41,995 nucleotides of DNA from Myxococcaceae bacterium (lineage in GTDB: Bacteria; Myxococcota_A; Polyangia; Polyangiales; Ga0077539), in contig SCUS01000005.1 of NCBI GenBank assembly GCA_004297725.1, positions 1-41,995 of the forward strand, written 5' to 3'. Below the pieces are notes generated by a model, which had not been told where the DNA came from, did no database searches, and was given only the letters and a program-made list of their open reading frames with translations. A program made the position numbers and the translations under genes. This document shows, piece by piece, positions 8,032-14,998 of this stretch; positions within the stretch are counted from its first letter, which is position 1, and every line of letters begins with the position of its first letter.

Positions 8032-8451
8032 ATGAGCCCCGATCAGCCCCTCCCTCCCGTCCTCGTCGTGGTCCTCGGTGACAAGGTCTTCGGCCTCCAT
8101 CCGCGCACCGGCGAACAGCAGTGGCGCGCCGCGCTGGACCCGGTCCCGTCGGGCGTGGGCCTCGGCCGCGTCGCGGTGCATGGGCCCCACGTCTTCGTCC
8201 TCTCCTCGGCGCTCCACTGCCTCGACTCACGCACCGGCGAGCTGAAGTGGAAGAGCGCGCTCCCCGGGCGCGTCGAGAGCGGCACGATGCTCCTCTCGCA
8301 CGGGCTACTGTTCGTGGGGAACAGCGGCGAGGCCGCCTGCTTCGAGGCCAGTGACGGCAAGCTCCTGTGGCATGAGCCCTTCAAGGGCGAGGGCCTCCGC
8401 AAGGTCTCCTTCGTGCTCGGCGACGAGTGCGCCCAGCCCGACGGTCACTGA
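8032..8451 (+). CDS. Short PQQ-like beta-propeller repeat protein
   Basis: 139 residues from ATG 8032. Three PQQ/quinoprotein-type repeats are visible: VVVLGDKVFGLHPRTGEQQW, VHGPHVFVLSSALHCLDSRT ending in GELKW, and LLFVGNSGEAACFEASDGKL followed by LW. The A-x-D/x-x-x-G-x-x-x-W pattern is typical of PQQ-like or BamB-type blades. A full propeller has seven or eight blades, so this is too short to close a propeller alone and may oligomerise. No signal peptide is visible. It converges on the downstream minus-strand genes; the intervening DNA holds a long inverted repeat. Confidence 0.75.
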   Translation: MSPDQPLPPVLVVVLGDKVFGLHPRTGEQQWRAALDPVPSGVGLGRVAVHGPHVFVLSSALHCLDSRTGELKWKSALPGRVESGTMLLSHGLLFVGNSGEAACFEASDGKLLWHEPFKGEGLRKVSFVLGDECAQPDGH

Positions 8452-8486
8452 CCCTGCTTGCCGAGCGCGTTGGCGCCGCGTGCGTT

Positions 8487-8630
8487 GTGAGAGAAGCACC
8501 GCCAGGGCGCAAGGATCGCAAGGGATCGATGGCATGGGCCGCGGTACGCTCGCGCTCGTCGCCCGCGTCGCCCCTTGAGCTTCAGCGATCTCCTCCTCCT
8601 CCCTTGCGACCCTTGCGGTGCTTCTCTCAC
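8487..8630. repeat. Inverted repeat between convergent genes (REP-like or bidirectional terminator)
   Basis: GTGAGAGAAGCACCGC (8487-8502) is matched perfectly in reverse complement by 8615-8630. The similarity continues inward: CGCAAGGATCGCAAGGG on the left corresponds to CCCTTGCGACCCTTGCG (8601-8617) on the right. The right arm covers the last codons and stop of the 84-residue gene. The element sits tail-to-tail between two genes, as expected for a bidirectional terminator or an extragenic palindromic repeat. Confidence 0.65.
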
Positions 8631-8881
8631 GGCGCGGGGGAGTCGGACTTCGCGGCCTCGGAGGAGTCGGCGGCGAAGTCGGCCTCGATGAGCTTCTCGA
8701 TGCGCAGCCGGAGCGCGGTCGGGTCGTGCTGAAGGTGGAGGAGCGAGCGCGCCAGACCATCAAAGGTGCTCCGCGCGGCCAAGGCGCGGCGGTAGAGGTC
8801 CGCGGCCCCGTCGACGTCGTCGCGTTCGAGCGCACACATCTCGCGCAGGACCTGTTCTTCCGTGAGGGTGGGAGCGCTCAA
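8627..8881 (-). CDS. Small acidic helical protein downstream of Uma2 copy 2
   Basis: 84 residues from a TTG start (8879-8881) just 2 bases after the Uma2 stop; a CTG overlapping that stop is an alternative. The sequence SAPTLTEEQVLREMCALERD then ALAARSTFDGLARSLLHLQH is helical and slightly acidic, ending in a disordered Asp/Ser/Ala tail. It has good codon bias and is probably translationally coupled to Uma2. No known family is recognised. Together with the sigma-like gene and Uma2 it forms a three-gene minus-strand operon. Confidence 0.55.
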   Translation of the reverse strand: MSAPTLTEEQVLREMCALERDDVDGAADLYRRALAARSTFDGLARSLLHLQHDPTALRLRIEKLIEADFAADSSEAAKSDSPAP

Positions 8882-8883
8882 GG

Positions 8884-9480
8884 TCAGCGCGCCCAGAGCA
8901 GCGACAGGTCGAGCTCGATCGCGTCGAAGGGCTCCGCGCGCACCGTCGCGTCGCCCTCCCAGGTGTCGAGGAGCGTGTAGCGCCCGCCCTCCAGGCGGTA
9001 GATCTCCAGCAGGCGGATGCGGGGGTCGACGAGCCAGTAGTGCGCGACTTCGGCGCGGCGATAGAGGCGCATCTTGCGGCCACGGTCGTGCGCCTCGGTG
9101 CCCTCGGAGAGCACCTCGCAGACCCAGTCGGGCGCGAGCTCGATCGCGGCGGTGTCGGGGATCAGCGGCATCCGCTCGCGGCGCCATCCGGCGATGTCAG
9201 GGTGAACGATGTCGGGCTTCGCGCCGAGGTGAAGCTCTGGCTCGACGAGGATGACCCAACCGCCAGGGCCGCCACGGCCGCGGGCGAAGGGTGGGCCGAG
9301 CTCGACGACGAGGTCTGTCGCGGCGCTCGCGTGGGGAGCCCCAGGCCGCGGCATGGTGAAGAGCTCACCGTCGACGATCTCGACGGAGACATGGTCGGGC
9401 GCGCTACGCCAGGCGGCGACGACCTCCGCGGACAGGTTGGGGAACTCCGCATCCATCGGCATCGAACGCGCTGCGGTCAT
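8884..9480 (-). CDS. Uma2 family endonuclease, copy 2
   Basis: 198 residues from ATG 9478-9480, which overlaps the stop of the sigma-like gene (ATGA). It is a clear paralogue of the gene at 4629-5228: both have EIVDGEL/EIIDGEL, RGRGGPGGW(V/L)IL, PD(I/V)(V/L)(H/V)PD(I/L)AGWRRER, APDW(V/C)CEVLS and DRGRK. The Asp, Glu and Lys of the PD-(D/E)XK fold are present. Its tight coupling to a sigma region 2 protein is unusual for a nuclease and may hint that Uma2 here works with transcription factors. Role unknown. Confidence 0.85.
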   Translation of the reverse strand: MTAARSMPMDAEFPNLSAEVVAAWRSAPDHVSVEIVDGELFTMPRPGAPHASAATDLVVELGPPFARGRGGPGGWVILVEPELHLGAKPDIVHPDIAGWRRERMPLIPDTAAIELAPDWVCEVLSEGTEAHDRGRKMRLYRRAEVAHYWLVDPRIRLLEIYRLEGGRYTLLDTWEGDATVRAEPFDAIELDLSLLWAR

Positions 9481-9821
9481 CGCGTGGTGACGGTATCACG
9501 CGACGACATCGCGGACGGACGCCCCCGCGGGCGACGGTAGTGGTCCGCGACCTTTCGCATCAGCACGCCCGCGAGGTAGCTGCGCACCATCCCCCGGCTC
9601 GAGTCGTAGGTCGACGTCGGCTCGAGGAGCGAGAGGAAGGTCGCCTGGACGATGTCGTGCGCGAGCACGGCGTCACGAACAGCACGCCCCGCGAGCCGTA
9701 GCAGAAACGGCTCGAGCTCTCGGATCGTGGCATCGTCGAGGGGGGTCGGCGGCATCAGGTGCGGATCCTCCTGGCTCGTCGGGTTCTGATCCGACACGGG
9801 GGGTCGGTTCGGCCGAGCCAT
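9477..9821 (-). CDS. ECF sigma-like protein containing only region 2
   Basis: 114 residues from ATG 9819-9821 with GGAG 8 bases upstream. Residues 30-95 match sigma-70 region 2: LEPFLLRLAGRAVRDAVLAH, DIVQATFLSLLE, then YDSSRGMVRSYLAGVLMRKV ending in ADHYRR. Region 4, which binds the -35 element, is absent: the frame stops soon after and the Uma2 gene overlaps the stop, so this is not a simple frameshift into a downstream region 4. ECF proteins are normally 160-200 residues. It could be a decayed sigma factor or a stand-alone core-RNA-polymerase-binding protein. Confidence 0.75.
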   Translation of the reverse strand: MARPNRPPVSDQNPTSQEDPHLMPPTPLDDATIRELEPFLLRLAGRAVRDAVLAHDIVQATFLSLLEPTSTYDSSRGMVRSYLAGVLMRKVADHYRRPRGRPSAMSSRDTVTTR

Positions 9822-10015
9822 TCACTCGTCTCCGGCGGAAATAGCCTCCTGCGCGTTGTTTCGCATCAGGTGCCCGCGGCGTTACGAAGCCCGATGACGA
9901 TCTCGCCGCCCCGAACGAAGCGCGCGTCGCGGCCCTCCACCGGTGGGCGTGCCGCGCAGCAGGACGCGGTACATCCTCGGCCAGCGTCCCTCCCACGAAC
10001 GGATACTCAACCCCG
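9822..10015. promoter_or_regulatory. Divergent promoter region of the sigma-like operon and yghU
   Basis: 194 bases with no gene separate the two divergent starts. CGGAAATAGCC lies at 9836-9846, read on the minus strand as GGCTATTTCCG, about 15 bases before the sigma-like start; a related block occurs at 3275-3285. No convincing -35/-10 pair for yghU can be picked by eye. Confidence 0.4.
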
Positions 10016-10888
10016 ATGAGCGACTACGTCCCCCCCAAGGTCTGGAGCCCCGACACGCAGAGCGGCGGCCGCTTCGCCAACATCAACCGCCCGGTCGCCG
10101 GTCCGACGCACGAGAAGGTGCTGCCGGTCGGGCGTCACCCGCTGCAGCTCTACTCGCTCGGCACGCCCAACGGCGTGAAGGTCACCGTGATGCTCGAGGA
10201 GCTGCTCGCGCTCGGCCACCGCGGCGCCGAGTACGACGCCTGGCTGATCAACATCGGCGAGGGCGAGCAGTTCGGGAGCGGCTTCGTCGAGGTCAACCCG
10301 AACTCGAAGATCCCTGCGCTGATGGACCACAGCACCGCGCCGCCGACCCGAGTGTTCGAGTCCGGCGCCATCCTGCTCTACCTGGCGGAGAAGTTCGGCG
10401 CCTTCCTCCCGACCGATCCCGCGAAGCGCGCCGCGTGCCTCTCGTGGCTGTTCTGGCAGATGGGCAGCGCCCCCTACCTCGGCGGCGGCTTCGGCCACTT
10501 CTACGCGTACGCGCCGGTCAAGATCGAGTACTGCATCGACCGCTTCGCCATGGAGGTCAAGCGACAGCTCGACGTGCTCGACCGCCACCTCGCGGAGCAC
10601 CGTTACATGGCGGGCGAGGAGTACTCGATCGCCGACATCGCGATCTGGCCCTGGTACGGCGCGCTCGCCGCCGGCCACATCTACGACGCCGCGGAGTTTC
10701 TCCAGACCGCCAGCTACGCCCACGTCAACCGCTGGACCCGCGAGATCGCCGAGCGCCCGGCGGTGAAGCGCGGGCGCATGGTCAACCGCACCTTCGGCAG
10801 GCCCGAGAGCCAGCTCCGAGAGCGGCACGACGCCAGCGACTTCGAGACGAGGACCCAGGACAAGCTGGACCCCGGCGAGCGCCCGTAG
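10016..10888 (+). CDS. yghU: Glutathione S-transferase-like disulfide-bond oxidoreductase YghU
   Basis: 290 residues, matching the 288-residue E. coli YghU over its whole length. Shared stretches include FANINRPVAGPTHEK, LPVGRHPLQLYSLGTPNG, MLEELLALG, GSGFVEVNPNSKIPAL, ESGAILLYLAEKFG, GGGFGHFY, APVKIEY and ERHDASDFET. It has the thioredoxin-fold N-terminal GST domain (about 45-130) and the helical C-terminal domain. YghU-type enzymes use glutathione to reduce disulfides and organic peroxides; the Asn of ANINRP is retained. It stands alone on the plus strand, 54 bases before the GH13 gene. A short GC hairpin follows it. Confidence 0.93.
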   Translation: MSDYVPPKVWSPDTQSGGRFANINRPVAGPTHEKVLPVGRHPLQLYSLGTPNGVKVTVMLEELLALGHRGAEYDAWLINIGEGEQFGSGFVEVNPNSKIPALMDHSTAPPTRVFESGAILLYLAEKFGAFLPTDPAKRAACLSWLFWQMGSAPYLGGGFGHFYAYAPVKIEYCIDRFAMEVKRQLDVLDRHLAEHRYMAGEEYSIADIAIWPWYGALAAGHIYDAAEFLQTASYAHVNRWTREIAERPAVKRGRMVNRTFGRPESQLRERHDASDFETRTQDKLDPGERP

Positions 10889-10904
10889 TCCCCTGCGGCG
10901 GTCG

Positions 10905-10927
10905 GCGCGCGATTTGCGAAAGCGCGC
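10905..10927 (+). terminator. Weak GC hairpin after yghU
   Basis: GCGCGC (10905-10910) and GCGCGC (10922-10927) can pair around an 11-base loop. There is no run of T after it and it lies only 16 bases before the GTG of the next gene, so it may attenuate rather than stop transcription. Confidence 0.25.
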
Positions 10928-10942
10928 AGCGGAGCCTGACCC

Positions 10943-12670
10943 GTGAACCACACCCTCTCGCCCGAACTCGCGCAGCGTCCGAAGACCTCGCACCACGCCA
11001 GCGAGCTGCCGTGGTGGAAGCGCACGACCGTCTATCAGGTCTATCCGCGCTCCTTCGCCGACACCAACGGCGACGGCATCGGCGACCTCCGCGGGGTCAT
11101 CGGCAAGCTCGACTACCTGCGCGACCTCGGGGTCGAGACCATCTGGCTCTCTCCCTTCTTCGACAGCCCGCAGGCGGACTTCGGGTACGACATCCGGGAC
11201 CACTTCGGCATCTCGTCGGAGTACGGCTCGCTCGACGACTGCCACGCCCTCATCGAGGAGGTCCACCAGCGGGGGATGAGGGTGGTCTTCGACATGGTGC
11301 TCAACCACACCTCCAACGAGCACCCGTGGTTCGTCGAGTCGAAGAGCTCGAAGCACAACCCCAGGCGCGACTACTACCTCTGGCGCGACGGGCGCGCTCC
11401 GGGGGGCCGGGAGCCTCCCAACAACTGGCGCTCCATGCTCGGCCGACGCGGCTGGCACTACGACCGCACGACCGACCAGTGGTACTGGGCGAGCTTCCTG
11501 CCCTTCCAGCCCGACCTGAACTACCGCAACCCGGAGGTGAAGGAGGCCATGCTGGACGTGGTCCGCCACTGGCTCTCCATGGGCGTCGACGGGCTGCGTC
11601 TCGACATCTTCAACGCCCTCTTCAAGGACGCCGCGTTCACCAACAACCCCTTCTCGTTCAGGCCGGTTCCGAGCGAGGACAACCCCGACGGGTTCTTCCA
11701 GCAGACCCGCCACACCATCGACCACCCCGACACCTTCGCCTTCGCCCGCGAGCTACGCGCGGTCGTCGACGCCGTCCCGGGGCCTCCCCGCTTCCTCGTC
11801 GGGGAGGTCTTCGGCGCGCCCCACACCCTGCGCCGCTACTGCGGCGAGGACGCCGACGGGCTGCACCTCGTCTTCCTCTTCAAGTCCATGCGCGCCCCGT
11901 TCTCCGGGCCCGGCGTGCGCGCCATGATCGCCGAGTTCGAGCGGGAGTTCCCCGAGCCCTTCTTCCCCACCTACGTCTTCGGCAACCACGACCGGCCGCG
12001 GAGCATCCTCCGGCTGGGCAACCACGCCGGCAAGGCCAAGCTCCTCGCGACGCTGCAGCTCACCGCGCGCGGCGTGCCCTTCATCTACTACGGCGAGGAG
12101 ATCGGGATGCACCACCACGACATCCCCGCCGTGCACGGGCTCGACCCCATCGCCACGCACTTCCGCTTCGTCCCCGACTGGGTCGCCCGGCGTCTACGGC
12201 GCTCGGGCATCCTGCTCAACCGCGACGAGTCCCGCCTCCCGATGCAGTGGCACCACGGCCCCCACGGGGGGTTCACCCACCACGCCTCCAGCCCGTGGCT
12301 CGCCTCGCACCCCAACAGCGCCGAGGTCAACGTCGCCGCCCAGGAGAACGACCCCCACTCGATCCTCTCCTGCTATCGGCAGCTCCTCGCGATGCGCAAC
12401 CGAAGCCTCGCGCTCCAGGCCGGCTCGCTCGAGCTCCTCAGCCCGGCGGGCGTGCCCCTCGCCGTCGTCGCGTACCGACGACGACACGGCGAGGGAGAGC
12501 GGGCCGAGGTCGCGGAGGTGTTCCTCAACTTCTCGTCGAGGGAGGCGAGGGTCGAGCTGCCGGCGCTCCCCGACCGCACCGTCTTCTCCACCCTGCGAGG
12601 AGCGATGGACCCGTCGGAGTCGCGGATCTCCCTGAGGGCCTTCGAGGGCGTCGTCGTCTGTCAGGGATGA
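10943..12670 (+). CDS. GH13 alpha-glucosidase / alpha-amylase family protein
   Basis: 575 residues from GTG 10943. This is a (beta/alpha)8 GH13 enzyme of the oligo-1,6-glucosidase/alpha-glucosidase type. Region order: YQVYPRSFADTNGDGIGDLR with the calcium-type loop, DMVLNHTS, GLRLDIFN with nucleophile D221, VGEVF with acid/base E288, and GNHDRPR with stabiliser D350. There is no signal peptide, so it should act in the cytoplasm on malto- or isomalto-oligosaccharides or trehalose-like sugars. The exact specificity is not visible. The stop codon at 12668-12670 coincides with the left edge of the inverted-repeat element that follows. Confidence 0.9.
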   Translation: MNHTLSPELAQRPKTSHHASELPWWKRTTVYQVYPRSFADTNGDGIGDLRGVIGKLDYLRDLGVETIWLSPFFDSPQADFGYDIRDHFGISSEYGSLDDCHALIEEVHQRGMRVVFDMVLNHTSNEHPWFVESKSSKHNPRRDYYLWRDGRAPGGREPPNNWRSMLGRRGWHYDRTTDQWYWASFLPFQPDLNYRNPEVKEAMLDVVRHWLSMGVDGLRLDIFNALFKDAAFTNNPFSFRPVPSEDNPDGFFQQTRHTIDHPDTFAFARELRAVVDAVPGPPRFLVGEVFGAPHTLRRYCGEDADGLHLVFLFKSMRAPFSGPGVRAMIAEFEREFPEPFFPTYVFGNHDRPRSILRLGNHAGKAKLLATLQLTARGVPFIYYGEEIGMHHHDIPAVHGLDPIATHFRFVPDWVARRLRRSGILLNRDESRLPMQWHHGPHGGFTHHASSPWLASHPNSAEVNVAAQENDPHSILSCYRQLLAMRNRSLALQAGSLELLSPAGVPLAVVAYRRRHGEGERAEVAEVFLNFSSREARVELPALPDRTVFSTLRGAMDPSESRISLRAFEGVVVCQG

Positions 12671-13054
12671 TACCGATCCGCTGTCAATCTTGCCGCTTTG
12701 AGTTCGGTCAGCTTCTCATTGGACAAGTCGTTCGTTTGACGCTGGGATGAGCGCCAACGCGCGAACCCCCGGCGTCAAACGAGCGATCTGAACCCAAACA
12801 TCATCAGCATCCCAGCCCTTTCAAGGCGCCGCTTCACCCGTTGCCGCGCCCTGAAGGACCATGGCTTCTACACATCTCGACAGCGCGGCCTGGGGTACGG
12901 CGTGCGGCCTCTGCATCGTCGTGAAGCGCCTGACCCCAGGCCGCGAGATGTGTAGACGCGATAGGCCTTCAGGGCGCGGCAACGGGCGCAGCGGCGCCTT
13001 GAAAGGACTGATCACCAGCATCGAAGGCGGCAATACTGACAACCACTCAGTATG
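12669..13054. mobile_element. MITE-like element with imperfect terminal inverted repeats and a long internal palindrome
   Basis: The ends 12669-12696 and 13027-13054 match in reverse complement at about 20 of 28 positions and share ATAC..GA, TGTCA and TTGCCGC. Inside, 12817-12896 and 12933-13006 form a long inverted repeat (39 of the first 41 bases identical, then a diverged 22-base part, a 6-base insertion on the left, and an identical CGGCCTGGGGT). An additional perfect 11-bp hairpin occupies 12732-12742/12772-12782 on the left side only. AGGGATGAT occurs at both flanks (12663-12671 and 13057-13065) and could be a target duplication, although it does not line up exactly with the repeat ends. 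No transposase is encoded. Confidence 0.6.
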
Positions 13055-13067
13055 AGAGGGATGATGG

Positions 13068-13625
13068 TTACGGAGCAGGCGGCGCCCCGGCGTCGGGCGC
13101 GGGCTGCATCTGGGTCGGCGACCGGGGGATCGCCCCGACGACGCGCGCCAGGCCCGCCGGGCTGAAGGCCGCGTGGATGCTCACCACCACGCGACCGCGG
13201 GGATCGACCACGAACACCCACGGGGTCTCGTCGCTCTCCAGCCCGAGGCTCTCGGCGAAGGACCCGTCGCGGGAGAACCACACCTGGCGCCACTGCGGCC
13301 TCGGGGTGCGCTCTCGCGCCTGTGACAGGATCGTCCCGGTAGGCACCAGGCCGAAGATGTCGAGCGCCGTGAAGGTCAGCATCGGCGTCCGCGCCGGGAT
13401 CGCGATCTCCAGCGGGCGCCACCACGCCTCCACCGCCGGGCCGCTGTCCTTGTCGGTCAGCGCGCAGATGACCGTGTAGCTGCCGAGCAGGTCGCGCTGC
13501 GTGTGCCTCGTGCCCTCCAGGTCATCCACCGAGAAGGCCGGCATCGCCTGACCGACCCGTGGCTCGGCGAAGCCCGGAGACGCGGCCGACATGAGCACGA
13601 CGAACAGGATCAGCAGCCTGCGCAT
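13068..13625 (-). CDS. Secreted thioredoxin-fold/redoxin-like protein without CxxC
   Basis: 185 residues from ATG 13623-13625 with GGAGG 7 bases upstream. A signal peptide (MRRLLILFVVLMSAASPGFA) precedes VGQAMPAFSVDDLEGTRHTQ, the usual start of AhpC/TlpA-type redoxins. SYTVICALTDKDSGPAVEAW occupies the place where WCxxC would be, with a single Cys, and ETPWVFVVDPRGRVVVS is the cis-Pro strand region. A normal oxidoreductase active site is therefore missing. The C-terminus is a Pro/Ala tail. It may be a periplasmic binding or structural version of the fold. The stop lies just beyond the palindromic element. Confidence 0.7.
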   Translation of the reverse strand: MRRLLILFVVLMSAASPGFAEPRVGQAMPAFSVDDLEGTRHTQRDLLGSYTVICALTDKDSGPAVEAWWRPLEIAIPARTPMLTFTALDIFGLVPTGTILSQARERTPRPQWRQVWFSRDGSFAESLGLESDETPWVFVVDPRGRVVVSIHAAFSPAGLARVVGAIPRSPTQMQPAPDAGAPPAP

Positions 13626-13692
13626 GGCACAGCCTCCAACGATGTAGAAAGGGGAGTCGTGAGTGACAGGACCCGCGGGCGCTCTCGGCCTC

Positions 13693-14502
13693 TCAGGCCC
13701 CCCCAAGCGTGCTCACCAGGCTGTCGAAGGTCCAGTCCTCCAGCGCGTGAAGCTTGCGGCGGAGGGTGCCGTCGAGCTCTGGATGGTGCTCCAGATAGCG
13801 GTTCCACCAGATCTCCGACGCGCCGGTGACCGTGGGGTTGAGCCACGGCTTCTGCAGCGTGTAGTGGATGATCTTCACGTCGTTGACCACCGACTTCACC
13901 GAAGCGTGGGCGGTCATGAACTGGTACACGAAATGGTGGAGGTTGTAGCGCGCCTCGAGCCTGTGCCCGACGTCCATGGACCACCAGTCGGGATAGAAGT
14001 CATTGAGGAATCCCTGGTCGCCTCCGTCGTAGGTTCTCCGCTGGAGGAGCTTGGACTCCATGGCGTCGAAGAGCGCCTTCGAGGGCTCGATGACCATCAC
14101 TCCGGAGTTGAAGCAATTGGGCAGGAAGAAGTCCGGCGCCGCGGCGAAGGCGGGGCGCTCGAAGAGCTCATCGATGTTCTGAAGCACCAGCGTGTCGGCG
14201 TCGAGGAACACCACCTTCTCGATGTCCTCGAGCCCGAAGGCCCGGAGCTTGGTGTACGTGTTGCGGAAGCGCGCGTAGAGCAGCTCCCCGTCGCCCGAAG
14301 GGTTGGCGATGGGCTCGATCAGCCGGGGATCCCAGCCCGTCGCGGTGGCCAGGCGCGCCCTCGCGGCCGGCGACACATCGGGTGTGACAAGGAGCACCAG
14401 TGGGACATGGGTGCCTGTGGCGCGCAGCGAGCGACCCAGGGTCTCGACCCCGGGCTCATAGGCATCCCCACCACACATCAGACTCACATAGGCGTGTTTC
14501 AT
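13693..14502 (-). CDS. GT8 family (glycogenin/galactinol synthase-like) glycosyltransferase
   Basis: 269 residues from ATG 14500-14502, where MKHAYVSLMCGGDAYEPGVE is a typical GT8 N-terminus; the 28 residues upstream in frame are Arg/Pro shadow. The metal-binding DxD motif is in KVVFLDADTLVLQNIDELFE. NCFNSGVMVIEP, GDQGFLND and KIIHYTLQKPW (the second metal-binding His region) follow in the usual order. GT8 retaining enzymes transfer glucose or galactose from UDP-sugars; galactinol synthases in this family use myo-inositol, and glycogenins use tyrosine. The acceptor here is unknown. It is followed upstream by a Tyr-rich lipoprotein gene in the same orientation. Confidence 0.88.
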   Translation of the reverse strand: MKHAYVSLMCGGDAYEPGVETLGRSLRATGTHVPLVLLVTPDVSPAARARLATATGWDPRLIEPIANPSGDGELLYARFRNTYTKLRAFGLEDIEKVVFLDADTLVLQNIDELFERPAFAAAPDFFLPNCFNSGVMVIEPSKALFDAMESKLLQRRTYDGGDQGFLNDFYPDWWSMDVGHRLEARYNLHHFVYQFMTAHASVKSVVNDVKIIHYTLQKPWLNPTVTGASEIWWNRYLEHHPELDGTLRRKLHALEDWTFDSLVSTLGGA

Positions 14503-14536
14503 CGATGGCCTCGCTCGCTCTCCGCATCGTCGCGGC

Positions 14537-14944
14537 TCAGCGCGGAGAAGGGACCGCCTGGGGCATCGGACCGCCGTGCATCCCACCGGGCCTCGCCATG
14601 GGAGGCGGGACCACCACGACGCCTCGCGGCTGCACGATGCCCACCTGCGGAGGCGCCACCACCACCCGATGTCCGCTGTACCAGGATGGATAGCGGCGCA
14701 CGTAGTTGCCGCCGTAGGAGTAGTGGTAATACCCGCTCAGGGTGGGGTTCCAGCAACGGAGCTGCTCGTAGCCGCCGTATCCGTCGTCGACCCAGGTCCA
14801 ATAACACTGGCTGGTGTCGTAGGGGCCGTAGGTGCCGCGCACCGCCGCGACGCAGCCGAGCAGCGCCGCGGCCAGGCCCGCGACCACGAGCCACCATCCG
14901 CCACCAGGCGGGCCCTGCTTCCTCGACGACATCGCGGCACCCAT
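14537..14944 (-). CDS. Tyr/Gly-rich lipoprotein candidate
   Basis: 135 residues from ATG 14942-14944; a TTG three codons earlier and an ATG four codons later are alternatives. A short N-terminus (SSRKQGPPGGG) leads into a hydrophobic segment ending in ALLGC, a plausible lipobox, so it may be anchored to a membrane. The mature part is rich in Tyr, Trp and Gly (GPYDTSQCYWTWVDDGYGGY and SGYYHYSYGG) and the last third is Pro/Val/Gly low complexity. No family is recognised. It lies between the alpha/beta hydrolase and GT8 genes on the same strand. Confidence 0.6.
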   Translation of the reverse strand: MGAAMSSRKQGPPGGGWWLVVAGLAAALLGCVAAVRGTYGPYDTSQCYWTWVDDGYGGYEQLRCWNPTLSGYYHYSYGGNYVRRYPSWYSGHRVVVAPPQVGIVQPRGVVVVPPPMARPGGMHGGPMPQAVPSPR

Positions 14945-14998
14945 GATTGCCAATCCCGTTGCAGCGCGTGGGCCACGGAGCCCCGACGACCGCCGGGC

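Noticed and set aside
9943..12750. Very long plus-strand open frame covering yghU and the GH13 gene
   Set aside because: Its translation is almost only Arg, Pro, Ala and Gly; yghU and the glucosidase in the other frames have full-length family matches. Similar long shadow frames over the groEL, kinase and inositol regions were discarded for the same reason.
12817..13006. CRISPR array
   Set aside because: There are only two copies, in inverted not direct orientation, with no regular spacers and no cas genes nearby.
12663..13065. AGGGATGAT at both flanks as proof of a transposition target duplication
   Set aside because: The distance from each copy to the conserved TGTCA of the terminal repeats differs (10 versus 15 bases), so it may be chance; kept only as a hint in the element description.
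13177..13500. CxxC thioredoxin active site in the redoxin-like protein
   Set aside because: Only a single Cys lies at the expected place; no CxxC is present, so I do not call it a thiol oxidoreductase.
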